This document shows, one piece after another, positions 16,518-24,360 of a stretch of 29,206 bases of DNA. Within the stretch, counting starts at the first letter, position 1. The number at the start of each line of letters is the position of its first letter. Source of the DNA: an uncultured bacterium (GTDB lineage Bacteria; Bacteroidota; Bacteroidia; Bacteroidales; Bacteroidaceae). The stretch lies in contig CAJMQT010000005.1 in assembly GCA_905215655.1 (NCBI GenBank), forward strand, positions 1 to 29,206, written 5' to 3'. The notes below the pieces were generated by a model, which was not told the DNA's origin, did no database searches, and saw nothing but the letters and a program-made list of their open reading frames with translations. The position numbers and the translations under genes were made by a program.

Positions 16518-16643
16518 TTACGATTTTAAAAGCTTGCCTTTTGCAAGGTAAAAGGCAAGCTCTTACACGCTGAAAGGCGGTCTTTTGCACGGTAAAAGAC
16601 CGCCTTTTGGAAATCTGCTGTTTGCCGATTAAAACTGCAAGGA
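16515..16643 (+). repeat. 129-bp modular repeat element, copy C
   Basis: The copy is exactly 129 bases from TAGTTACGATTTT (16515-16527, a diverged end, 9 of 13 matching the consensus) to AAAACTGCAAGGA (16631-16643). Four 22-base modules run 16528-16615. Modules 1/2 can form an 11-bp stem and modules 3/4 a 14-bp stem, both perfect. It separates two convergent genes and may act as a terminator. Confidence 0.85.
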
Positions 16644-16716
16644 AAAACTCTTGAAATGTTACGGATTGTAAGTAAAACGCCCTTATTTTGCTATTCAGAC
16701 TTAAACTTCCCGCGCC

Positions 16717-17838
16717 CTATTTTCTGCCGGCAATGACTTTAAGCAGTCGCGGACAGTATTTTCTCAGCAGATAGAACAGAGCCAAGAGTGAAATCACGGT
16801 TACCGCGACAGCAAGCAGACGGCACGAAAACAGTTTGGCGGGCGTGTCAAAACCGACAATCCGCATCATAATAATTTCTATCTCGTTGAAGACGAGCCAA
16901 TGTGAGACGTAAAGGAAAAACGATGACGAGGCAAGAAAAGGACTTACCTTGCAGACCTTTTTACGTATCAACAACGACGCGACGTTATACGCCACAATGA
17001 GTCCAGCACACTGGTTAAGCATCTTAAAGGCATTCGCCGCCTCGGGGCTGTCCTTAACAAGGCAGGCGCAGACTACGGAAAGGACTGCATACGCCACAGC
17101 CGCCGGTTTGAAAAACCTGCCGAACACCTGCATCATGTCTTTGCGACGGATACTCATGTCAGCACCAAGAGAGAAGAAGAAAAAGCCCGTAAGCAGCTGT
17201 GAGATATACTCAACCCTATAAAGCCCGCAGACAAACCATGCGGCGCAAAGAAGCGTAAGACAGGCTTTGCGGCGTAAGTTTCCGGCATTAAGAAGTCTAT
17301 AAACCATCGGGGCGCAAAGCACAATGACAATAAGGTCGCGCACAAACCACATCGGAACATTCTGCGGATTTACGTTTCCCGTTTCCGACGGCGGCGAAGG
17401 CATTATACCGTAGCTCTTATCCCAGAAACTCATAAGGAACGCGCGCGGCGACAAATCCAGATCGGCAAGAGTCACTTGGTTGTTGAACAGGAAAGCGAAA
17501 CACGGCAACGCCAGCAGCAATATCTTCAACACGGCAATGGCGTTCCATGTGAGATAAGGTATCAGCAGCGACTTCGTCCTGTTATGCAGCTTGCGCAAAT
17601 AAACATCCTTGGTCAACGTTATGTTCAGAAAAAACACATAGCCGGAGATAAAATAGTAAATCGGCACGCTCTGATATTCTATCATTCCGGAGATAAGACA
17701 GAACAGACCATTGAGAAAAGGAGAGCCCTCCATATCACGATAAGAGCCGAAAAACATCACATGAGAGGTGATAACGACCACCGCAAGAGGAAATCTCAGC
17801 AGGTCGAGGCTTTGTGAACGCAGGTCGTTTCTTGTCAT
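16717..17838 (-). CDS. Acyltransferase 3 family membrane protein
   Basis: The 373-residue protein has about 10 transmembrane helices and the acyltransferase-3 pattern: SLDLLRFPLAVVVITSHV with His26 near the first helix, SVPIYYFISGYVFF, a PMWFVRDLIVI helix and a C-terminal FFLYVSHWLVF helix. Family members O-acetylate or succinylate cell-surface sugars using cytoplasmic acyl donors. With a sugar locus and a GT-C-like protein upstream, a surface polysaccharide is the plausible substrate, but this is inference. No clear TAnnTTTG box is seen upstream. Confidence 0.85.
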   Translation of the reverse strand: MTRNDLRSQSLDLLRFPLAVVVITSHVMFFGSYRDMEGSPFLNGLFCLISGMIEYQSVPIYYFISGYVFFLNITLTKDVYLRKLHNRTKSLLIPYLTWNAIAVLKILLLALPCFAFLFNNQVTLADLDLSPRAFLMSFWDKSYGIMPSPPSETGNVNPQNVPMWFVRDLIVIVLCAPMVYRLLNAGNLRRKACLTLLCAAWFVCGLYRVEYISQLLTGFFFFSLGADMSIRRKDMMQVFGRFFKPAAVAYAVLSVVCACLVKDSPEAANAFKMLNQCAGLIVAYNVASLLIRKKVCKVSPFLASSSFFLYVSHWLVFNEIEIIMMRIVGFDTPAKLFSCRLLAVAVTVISLLALFYLLRKYCPRLLKVIAGRK

Positions 17839-18031
17839 TTCTTTTTGTTTATTACTCCGTTTTAGAGGCTTATCGTTATTCGACGATTGCTTGTTTCTTT
17901 TATCTTAGATATAACGTCTTTTCATTTTTGATATTGCACAATCCTTGAAATTACGTGCAAAGCATGTCTCAAATATCCCCTTCTTTTGGGTAAGGTTTGG
18001 GGAATCTGTTCTTTTTTAATTATTATTTTCT

Positions 18032-18062
18032 TTTGCTTTTCTCTCGGTTTGCACTATCTTTG
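18032..18062 (+). promoter_or_regulatory. Promoter P1 of the pyrE tandem array
   Basis: TTTG (18032-18035), 19 bases, TATCTTTG (18055-18062). Farthest from pyrE; its transcript would carry a leader of about 265 bases. Confidence 0.75.
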
Positions 18063-18119
18063 AATAAGACAGGCGGCGTCTCGGAAAAGAAAATAAAAGT
18101 CCGTTTCACGTCCTTTTAT

Positions 18120-18150
18120 TTTGCTTTTCGCTCGACTTGCACTATCTTTG
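18120..18150 (+). promoter_or_regulatory. Promoter P2 of the pyrE tandem array
   Basis: TTTG (18120-18123), 19 bases, TATCTTTG (18143-18150). Same boxes and spacing as P1 and P3. Confidence 0.75.
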
Positions 18151-18207
18151 AATAAGATAGGCGGCGTCTCGGAAAAGAAAATAAAAGTCCGTTTCACGTC
18201 CTTTTAT

Positions 18208-18238
18208 TTTGCTTTTCGCTCGACTTGCACTATCTTTG
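18208..18238 (+). promoter_or_regulatory. Promoter P3 of the pyrE tandem array
   Basis: TTTG (18208-18211), 19 bases, TATCTTTG (18231-18238), followed by CA. It is nearest to pyrE, about 90 bases ahead of its start, and is probably the ancestral promoter. Confidence 0.8.
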
Positions 18239-18334
18239 CAAACAGAAAAGAGACCGTGCGGGAGATTGCAAAATGTTTTGTCACAACCACATCCGGCTCT
18301 CATCAACAAACAAAAACAATTAAAAAGAATATAT

Positions 18335-18967
18335 ATGGACAATCTGAAAAAGGCTTTTGCCTCAAAACTACTTGCTGTAAAGGCTATAAAACTGCAACCG
18401 AACGACCCGTTCACATGGGCTTCGGGATGGAAATCACCGTTCTATTGTGACAACCGCAAGACGCTGTCGTTCCCCGAACTGCGTAGTTATGTCAAGCTGG
18501 AACTGACGCATGCCGTGCTCGAACACTTCGCCGACGCCGACGCCGTGGCTGGCGTTGCGACAGGTGCGATAGCACAGGGTGCGCTCGTTGCCGACGCCTT
18601 AGGACTGCCGTTCGTCTACGTTCGCAGCAAAGCGAAAGACCACGGAATGGGCAACCTGATAGAAGGCGAGCTGCCCGAAGGCGCGAAGGTGGTGGTTATC
18701 GAAGACCTCATCTCTACCGGAGGCAGCAGTCTGAAAGCTGTCGAGGCTCTGCGTCAGGCTGGCGCCGAAGTGGTTGGAATGGTTGCATCATACACCTACG
18801 GCTTCCCCGTTGCAAAGCAGGCGTTTGAAGACGCCGGCGTGAAACTCGTTACGCTCACGGATTATGAGCACGTGGTAGCGGAGGCATCGGAGACGGGTTA
18901 CATCTCGGCTGACGACATCAATCTGCTTAACGAGTGGCGCAAGAACCCCTCGGAGTGGAGAAAATAA
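18335..18967 (+). CDS. pyrE: Orotate phosphoribosyltransferase
   Basis: The 210-residue enzyme joins orotate and PRPP to give OMP in pyrimidine synthesis. The PRPP-binding motif VVIEDLISTGGSS (120-132) and the catalytic loop RSKAKDHG (97-104) are intact, and FTWASGWKSPFYCDNR near the N terminus is typical. An open frame extends upstream to 18209, but that part lies inside promoter P3 and the leader, so ATG 18335 is chosen; it gives normal length. It heads a plus-strand run with the SRPBCC gene 76 bases downstream. Three tandem promoters suggest a raised or layered expression. Confidence 0.96.
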   Translation: MDNLKKAFASKLLAVKAIKLQPNDPFTWASGWKSPFYCDNRKTLSFPELRSYVKLELTHAVLEHFADADAVAGVATGAIAQGALVADALGLPFVYVRSKAKDHGMGNLIEGELPEGAKVVVIEDLISTGGSSLKAVEALRQAGAEVVGMVASYTYGFPVAKQAFEDAGVKLVTLTDYEHVVAEASETGYISADDINLLNEWRKNPSEWRK

Positions 18968-18998
18968 ACCATCGTTGACAAGAAACGAGGAAACAGAC

Positions 18999-19037
18999 TC
19001 ACACATTCTTAATTCATAACTCTTAATTCTTAATTCA
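18999..19037. repeat. Filler repeat between pyrE and the SRPBCC gene
   Basis: The words ATTCTTAATTC and CTCTTAATTCTTAATTC fill half of the 76-base gap. They are the reverse complement of the GAATTAAGA filler seen at 13201-13253 and inside the aminotransferase gene. Confidence 0.7.
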
Positions 19038-19043
19038 ACAAAC

Positions 19044-19463
19044 GTGAGCAGCAAATACGAAAGCAGCATAAAACAGATACCTTATCCGCAGGAGAAGGTG
19101 TACGAGAAACTGAGCAACTTGGAGAACATCGAGCAGGTGCGCAGCCGCATTCCGGAAGACAAGCTCAACGGACTGACCTTCGACCGTGACAGCGTATCAA
19201 TCAGCGTGCCACCCGTGGGCAGCATAACAATGTGCATCATCGAGCGCGACGAACCGAAATGCGTGAAGTTTGAGGCGAAAAACTCGCCCGTGCCGTTCAA
19301 TCTGTGGATACAGATACTGCCCGTCACCGAGACCACCAGCAAGATGAAGGTAACGATAAAAGCCGACATCCCGATGATATTGAAACCGATGTTGGGCAGC
19401 AAACTCGAAGAGGGCATAGACAAAATAGCCGACGCCTTGGCGATAATTCCTTACGGAGAATAA
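19044..19463 (+). CDS. SRPBCC/START-like domain protein
   Basis: The 139-residue protein reads as a SRPBCC (Bet v 1-like) helix-grip fold: an N-terminal PYPQEKVYEKLSNLENIEQV segment, beta-strands through the middle and a long C-terminal helix (about 112-135). A bound hydrophobic ligand is the usual theme, but none can be named. GTG at 19044 is used as start because it directly precedes conserved-looking sequence and no ATG is available before the domain. It lies between pyrE and argH and 14 bases before argH, so it is cotranscribed; its role there is unknown. Confidence 0.78.
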   Translation: MSSKYESSIKQIPYPQEKVYEKLSNLENIEQVRSRIPEDKLNGLTFDRDSVSISVPPVGSITMCIIERDEPKCVKFEAKNSPVPFNLWIQILPVTETTSKMKVTIKADIPMILKPMLGSKLEEGIDKIADALAIIPYGE

Positions 19464-19477
19464 ACAACAGCACCACC

Positions 19478-20815
19478 ATGTCAACAAAACTTTGGGACAA
19501 AAATTACAGCATCAACGAAGAGATTGAACGTTTCACCGTGGGCAGAGACCGCGAGATGGACATGTATCTGGCAAAATACGACGTGCTTGGATCTATGGCG
19601 CATATCACCATGCTCGAGTCTGTCGGACTGTTGGAGAAGGACGAGCTGACACAGCTCCTCGGCGAGTTGAAGAACATCTACGCCGAATGTGAGCGCGGAG
19701 AGTTTGTCATCGAAGACGGCGTAGAGGACGTTCACTCGCAGGTAGAGATGCTTCTTACACGCCGCTTGGGCGACATCGGAAAGAAGATACACAGCGGACG
19801 GTCGCGCAACGACCAGGTGCTCGTTGACCTGAAGCTCTTCACCCGTCACGAGATAATGGACATAGCACGGCTGGTAAAAGAGCTTTTCGACGAACTGATA
19901 CAGAAGAGCGAGCAGTACAAAGGCGTGCTCATGCCAGGCTATACCCACCTGCAAGTGGCTATGCCAAGCTCCTTCGGACTGTGGTTCGGCGCTTACGCCG
20001 AGAGCCTTACGGACGATATGCTCTTCCTGCAAGCGGCATGGCGCATGACCAACCGCAACCCGCTGGGCAGCGCCGCGGGCTACGGCTCGTCGTTCCCGCT
20101 GAACCGTCAGATGACCACCGACCTGCTCGGATTTGACTCGATGAACTATAACGTCGTCTACGCGCAGATGGGACGCGGAAAGATGGAACGCAACGTGGCG
20201 TTCGCCATCGCCACGATAGCCGGCACGCTGGCAAAACTCGCCTTCGACGCATGCCTCTTCAACAGCCAGAACTTCTCGTTCGTCAAACTGCCGAAAGAGT
20301 GTACGACGGGCAGCAGCATTATGCCGCACAAGAAAAATCCGGACGTGTTCGAGCTGATACGTGCCAAGAGTAACAAGCTGCAAAGTCTGCCGCAGCAGGT
20401 AATGCTGATAATGAACAACCTGCCGTGCGGATACTTCCGCGACCTGCAAATAATAAAAGAGGTGTTCCTGCCGGCGTTCGACGAAATGAAAGACTGTCTG
20501 CGGATGACGGCTTACATAATAAGCAAAATCGAGGTGAAGGACGACATCTTGGACAACCCGATGTACGATCCGATGTTCTCGGTGGAGGAGGTCAACCGCC
20601 TCGCAGCTGCCGGAATGCCGTTCCGTGACGCTTATAAGAAGGTGGGACTCGACATCGAGGCAGGACAATTCACGCCCGACAAGAACATCAGACACACTCA
20701 CGAAGGTTCTATCGGCAACCTTTGCAACGACCGCATCGCGGCTCTCATGGACGCCTGCATCGACGGCTTCGACTTCAACCGCGTGACAACGGCGGAACAA
20801 AATCTTCTGAAATGA
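19478..20815 (+). CDS. argH: Argininosuccinate lyase
   Basis: The 445-residue enzyme splits argininosuccinate into arginine and fumarate in the cytoplasm. The superfamily signature GSSIMPHKKNP (278-288) carries the catalytic Ser, SGRSRND (106-112) binds substrate, and GYTHLQ (154-159) provides the acid/base His157. ATG 19478 is chosen; the longer frame from 19304 lies over the SRPBCC gene. The length is within the family range. The stop overlaps the next gene's start in ATGA, so the lipoprotein after it is translationally coupled. Confidence 0.96.
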   Translation: MSTKLWDKNYSINEEIERFTVGRDREMDMYLAKYDVLGSMAHITMLESVGLLEKDELTQLLGELKNIYAECERGEFVIEDGVEDVHSQVEMLLTRRLGDIGKKIHSGRSRNDQVLVDLKLFTRHEIMDIARLVKELFDELIQKSEQYKGVLMPGYTHLQVAMPSSFGLWFGAYAESLTDDMLFLQAAWRMTNRNPLGSAAGYGSSFPLNRQMTTDLLGFDSMNYNVVYAQMGRGKMERNVAFAIATIAGTLAKLAFDACLFNSQNFSFVKLPKECTTGSSIMPHKKNPDVFELIRAKSNKLQSLPQQVMLIMNNLPCGYFRDLQIIKEVFLPAFDEMKDCLRMTAYIISKIEVKDDILDNPMYDPMFSVEEVNRLAAAGMPFRDAYKKVGLDIEAGQFTPDKNIRHTHEGSIGNLCNDRIAALMDACIDGFDFNRVTTAEQNLLK

Positions 20816-21375
20816 AACGCTTACCTTATTATATTATAGCGCTGCTGGCGCTCCTTACGTCGTGCGGCGACTCGGAATATGAGTTCAGCGGCTATCCATG
20901 CAACTTCGTGTTCGACAATAACGCAAGCCGCAGCACACAGCTCGCCTCGGCCATGAACCAGATGTCTCCGGGAATATTCTGCCACATCTGCGTGTCCGGA
21001 AAGTTCTTCTATTTCAATACGAACGCCGACACCGGAGAGCCGGAACGCGAGCCGTTCAACGCCATCGACGAGCAACGCACGATAGCACTCGGCATATACA
21101 ACGAGAGCGGAATTATCGTGGGATACGGCAATCTGAACAATCCCGCCACCTTTTACGCCTACGACAACCAGTGCCCGAACTGCTACAAAGAGACCGGTCT
21201 GCCACGTTACGGACTGACGATGGACACCGCCGGCAGAGCGAAATGCGACCGTTGCAAGCGCGAATACGACCTTAACAACGGCGGGATAATATCCAACGGC
21301 AGCGGCGGCGACAAGCTGATACGTTACCGCGGAAGCACGACAGGTCCGCAAGGAGTGCTCCACGTGGTCAACTGA
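20812..21375 (+). CDS. Lipoprotein with Rieske-like C-terminal region carrying four cysteines
   Basis: The 187-residue protein has a lipoprotein signal (LLALLTSC, Cys18). The C-terminal part (about 112-175) has the spacing of a Rieske-type domain (two pairs of ligands, then EYDLNNGGIISNG), but the pairs are CPNC (121, 124) and CDRC (145, 148) rather than Cys-His. That suggests a rubredoxin- or zinc-ribbon-like Cys4 site in place of a [2Fe-2S] Rieske cluster; which metal is unknown. Cys57 and Cys60 form a further FCHIC pair. The start codon overlaps the argH stop by four bases. The Rieske relationship is my reading of the pattern only. Confidence 0.72.
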   Translation: MKRLPYYIIALLALLTSCGDSEYEFSGYPCNFVFDNNASRSTQLASAMNQMSPGIFCHICVSGKFFYFNTNADTGEPEREPFNAIDEQRTIALGIYNESGIIVGYGNLNNPATFYAYDNQCPNCYKETGLPRYGLTMDTAGRAKCDRCKREYDLNNGGIISNGSGGDKLIRYRGSTTGPQGVLHVVN

Positions 21376-21404
21376 GACGCCTAATATTAAAATGTGTAAA
21401 TTAG

Positions 21405-21435
21405 TTTGACTTTTCAGGAAATAACCTTATCTTTG
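21405..21435 (+). promoter_or_regulatory. Promoter of tRNA-Leu and the downstream lipoprotein
   Basis: TTTG (21405-21408), 19 bases, TATCTTTG (21428-21435). Transcription would begin near 21442, about 87 bases before the mature tRNA 5' end. No second promoter is visible before the TPR lipoprotein, so it may read on into that gene. Confidence 0.82.
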
Positions 21436-21528
21436 CATAACTTTTGCGTCGGGAAGGCTCAGACGGATTGATATAACCTTTTAATTGTTATATCGGCACA
21501 AGCAGCCGACCTCATCCGACGATGTGTA

Positions 21529-21613
21529 GCCGCAATGGTGGAATTGGTAGACACGAGGGACTTAAAATCCCTTGGCCGTAAAGGCTGTGCGGGTTCGAGT
21601 CCCGCTCGCGGCA
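21529..21613 (+). tRNA. tRNA-Leu (anticodon TAA)
   Basis: The 85-base class II tRNA has the acceptor start GCCGCAA, D-arm with GGTAGAC, anticodon loop CTTAAAA with TAA, a long variable arm (GGCCGTAAAGGCT) and T-arm GGGTTCGAGTCCC, then CGCGGC plus discriminator A. CCA is not encoded. One acceptor mismatch (A6 against C67) is present. It lies 24 bases ahead of the TPR lipoprotein start. Confidence 0.95.
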
Positions 21614-21637
21614 CATACTGATCTAAAATCTTTCTTT

Positions 21638-23317
21638 ATGAAAACAAATCGAATCTTATTTTTAATCTCGGCATCGGCAATCGTGATGTCTTCGTGCTCA
21701 TCAAAGTTGGGCGAACTGTCGGCAGACAACTTTAAAGTCACACCCAATCCGTTGGAGTCGAAAGCCGGACAGGTGGCAGTAACAATCGACGGAACATTCC
21801 CGGAGAAGTATATGAAGAAGAAAGCCGTTGTGACCGTTGTGCCCGAACTGCGCTACGGCAACGGACAGACAGCACAAGGACAGGCGGCAACCTTCCAAGG
21901 CGAAAAGGTACAAGGCAACGACCGTATGATAACATACAAAGTGGGCGGAAACTACACAATGAAGTCCAACTTCAAGTACGTTCCCGAGATGCAGAAAAGC
22001 GATCTTTACATGACCTTCAACGCGTTTGTTGGCAAGAAGCAGGTTCCCGTGCCCGCAGTAAAGGTTGCCGAGGGCGTCATCGCCACCTCCGAACTTTACA
22101 AGAACACTCTCGCCGGCAGCGGAGCATGCATCGCTCCCGACACGTTCCAACGTGTAAGAGCGCAGAAACAGGAAGCTCAGATAAAGTTCCTCATCAACCA
22201 GGCAAATCTGCGTAAGAGCGAATTGAAGAACAACTCGGTGCAGGAGTTCGTAAAAATGCTTAAACAAATCAATGCGGACAAAGAGAAACTGGCCCTCAAC
22301 AACGTTGAAGTATTGGCTTACGCATCACCCGACGGCGGCGTGAAATTCAATGACAAACTTGCCGGAAAGCGTCAAAACGCATCGGTGGACTACGCCAAGA
22401 AACAGCTCAAAAACAGCAAACTGACATCTGAGGTGACCGGTAAATACACCGCACAGGACTGGGAAGGCTTCCAGAAACTTGTCCTCGCGTCAGACATTCA
22501 GGATAAAGACGTCATCCTGCGAGTGCTCTCAATGTATCAGGATCCTGAGGAAAGAGAACAGCAGATACGTAACATGTCGGCCGGTTTCCGTGACCTCGCT
22601 GACGGCATTCTGCCAGAGTTGCGCCGTTCAAGAATGATCATCAATTACGAGACAATCGGTCGCAGCGACGAGCAAATCAAGGAACAGTACAACGCTGACG
22701 CAACAAAACTGAGCGTCGACGAACTGCTCTACGCCGCTAATCTGGAAGACAACAACGACGCAAAAGAGGCAATCTACAAGAAGACCGTCGACGTCTATCC
22801 CAACGATTACCGTGCTTACAACAACATCGCGGCAATAGAATTTGCAAAAGGAAACGACGCGGCAGCGAAAGATTATCTTGCAAAAGCATTGCAAATCAAC
22901 GGCAACGCAAGCGAGACAAACGCCAATCTCGGTTTGCTGGCGTTGAAGAACGGCAGTATAAGCGAGGCTGAAAACTACATCGCAAAAGGCAACATGGCAG
23001 GCGATTACAACAAAGTTGTCGGCTCGTTGAACCTTGCAAAGGGTGATTATCAGGCTGCCGAGGCAAGCTTGAAGGGCATCGACTGCAACACCACCGCTTT
23101 GGCTCAGATACTCAACAAGAACTATGCCGGCGCGGCAAACACGCTGAATGCGATAAAGAACAAAGACGGAATGACCGACTACTTGCAGGCTATCCTCAAC
23201 GCACGTCAAGGCAACAACAGCGCCGCATCTGCATTCTTGAAGAGCGCTTTACAGAAAGATCCGTCGCTTGCAACCTACGCAAACAACGATCTTGAACTTT
23301 CAAAAATCAGCAAATAA
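21638..23317 (+). CDS. TPR lipoprotein with OmpA-like segment
   Basis: The 559-residue lipoprotein has its signal ending in MSSC (Cys20). Residues about 30-165 form a beta-rich region. Residues about 220-262 include VEVLAYASPDGG and FNDKLAGKRQNASVDYAKKQL, the pattern of an OmpA C-terminal peptidoglycan-associating helix-strand unit. Residues about 375-540 are TPR repeats (YPNDYRAYNNIAAIEFAKGNDAAAKDYLAKAL). Such hybrids are common in Bacteroidales; a cell-envelope scaffold role is inference. ATG 21638 is chosen; the longer frame begins inside the tRNA. It is 12 bases ahead of the next lipoprotein gene and is probably expressed from the promoter upstream of the tRNA. Confidence 0.85.
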   Translation: MKTNRILFLISASAIVMSSCSSKLGELSADNFKVTPNPLESKAGQVAVTIDGTFPEKYMKKKAVVTVVPELRYGNGQTAQGQAATFQGEKVQGNDRMITYKVGGNYTMKSNFKYVPEMQKSDLYMTFNAFVGKKQVPVPAVKVAEGVIATSELYKNTLAGSGACIAPDTFQRVRAQKQEAQIKFLINQANLRKSELKNNSVQEFVKMLKQINADKEKLALNNVEVLAYASPDGGVKFNDKLAGKRQNASVDYAKKQLKNSKLTSEVTGKYTAQDWEGFQKLVLASDIQDKDVILRVLSMYQDPEEREQQIRNMSAGFRDLADGILPELRRSRMIINYETIGRSDEQIKEQYNADATKLSVDELLYAANLEDNNDAKEAIYKKTVDVYPNDYRAYNNIAAIEFAKGNDAAAKDYLAKALQINGNASETNANLGLLALKNGSISEAENYIAKGNMAGDYNKVVGSLNLAKGDYQAAEASLKGIDCNTTALAQILNKNYAGAANTLNAIKNKDGMTDYLQAILNARQGNNSAASAFLKSALQKDPSLATYANNDLELSKISK

Positions 23318-23329
23318 ACATCGCTGACG

Positions 23330-24355
23330 ATGAAGCGATTGGCATTCATTATAACACTCGCCTTGGTTTTGGTTTCGTGTGGCTCCCGAAACGGCTATTT
23401 CAGCCTCGACGGTCACCTGCTCAACCTTAACCAAGGTGAGTTTTATGTTTACAGCCCGGACGGCGTGTTCGACGGCGTTGACACGATAAAGGTTGACGGC
23501 GGACGTTTCGTCTTTGAAACTCCGTGTAAACAACGCGGCACGATAATCATCGTTTTTCCTAACTTTTCGGAGCAGCCCGTGTTTGCCGAACCGGGCAAAT
23601 CGGTCACAGTCAAGGGTGACGCGTCTCACCTGAAAGAGATCGAGATAAATGGAACCGACGATAACGAACTCATGAACAGCTTTCGCCAACAGATAGCGAA
23701 GGCGTCGCCGCCGGAGGTCTTGGAGCATGCCGAACGCTTCATAATGAACAATCCTGAGTCGCCGGTCAGCGTTTATATTCTCAAAAAGCACTTCATCACC
23801 AACGCCGGAACCGGCACGACAAACGGCAGTACAGACTATCAGAAGATAGCAAAACTTGCCGACGTCATATACAAAAAGCAGCCCAAGAACGGAGAGATAG
23901 CACGCATTATAACCCTTGCCGGCATGATGAAACGCGGCTCGGCAGGCAGCAACATCCCGTCGTTCTCGGAGCGCGACATCAACGGCAAGACCGTAACAGA
24001 CGCCAACCTGCGGGGCAGGATAGCCGTTGTCTGCACATGGGCAGACTGGAATTTCGAGAGCCGCAGCATGTATTCACGACTCGAAAAGCTGTCCGACGAA
24101 TACGGAAACAGACTTGCCGTGCTGGGAATAAGCCTCGATGCGAGCGTTCAAACTTGTAAAAACGCATTGAGGAACGACACCACCGGCTGCATCACAATAT
24201 GCGACCAACAGATGTTTGACAGTCAGCTGTTAGACAAATTCGCCTTCACCGCTGTCGGCGAAAACATCATTTTCAACGCTCAGGGACGGGCTATCGAACG
24301 CGGTCTAGACACCAACGCATTGGAAACAAAACTGAAATCACTCTTAAATTTATAA
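23330..24355 (+). CDS. DUF4369/thioredoxin-fold lipoprotein without CxxC
   Basis: The 341-residue lipoprotein has its signal ending in LVSC (Cys17). The N-terminal part (about 20-110) has the DUF4369 pattern of Bacteroidetes TlpA-like proteins, and residues about 208-341 form a TlpA/AhpC-like thioredoxin fold (IPSFSERDINGKTVTDANLRG). Where active members have WCxxC, this protein reads ADWNFES: both redox cysteines are replaced (Asn241 and Ser244). It is therefore unlikely to be a thiol oxidoreductase and may be a binding relative. It sits between the TPR lipoprotein (12 bases) and comM (5 bases), apparently in one operon. Confidence 0.82.
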   Translation: MKRLAFIITLALVLVSCGSRNGYFSLDGHLLNLNQGEFYVYSPDGVFDGVDTIKVDGGRFVFETPCKQRGTIIIVFPNFSEQPVFAEPGKSVTVKGDASHLKEIEINGTDDNELMNSFRQQIAKASPPEVLEHAERFIMNNPESPVSVYILKKHFITNAGTGTTNGSTDYQKIAKLADVIYKKQPKNGEIARIITLAGMMKRGSAGSNIPSFSERDINGKTVTDANLRGRIAVVCTWADWNFESRSMYSRLEKLSDEYGNRLAVLGISLDASVQTCKNALRNDTTGCITICDQQMFDSQLLDKFAFTAVGENIIFNAQGRAIERGLDTNALETKLKSLLNL

Positions 24356-24360
24356 CAGAA

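Larger units (their letters stand above)
18031..18238 (+). repeat. 88-bp tandem repeat carrying a promoter in each unit
   Basis: Two full units (18031-18118 and 18119-18206) and a third, partial unit (18207-18238) repeat with an exact 88-base period. Units 1 and 2 differ at only a few positions near the -33/-7 spacer and at one base of GATAGGC/GACAGGC. A related single copy lies at 11680-11750. Confidence 0.92.
17839..18334. other. Intergenic region between acyltransferase and pyrE
   Basis: The divergent gap is AT-rich up to about 18020 without recognisable features, then holds the 88-bp promoter repeat (18031-18238) and a leader of about 95 bases to pyrE. The open frames within it (such as 18121-18450) run through the repeats and are not supported. 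Confidence 0.7.

Noticed and set aside
18209..18334. N-terminal extension of PyrE
   Set aside because: It would start inside promoter P3; ATG 18335 gives a normal-length enzyme.
19481..20800. Open frame of 439 codons antisense to argH
   Set aside because: Shadow of argH, which has complete catalytic motifs on the other strand.
21572..21637. TPR lipoprotein start inside the tRNA gene
   Set aside because: It would translate half of the tRNA; ATG 21638 begins a normal lipoprotein signal peptide.
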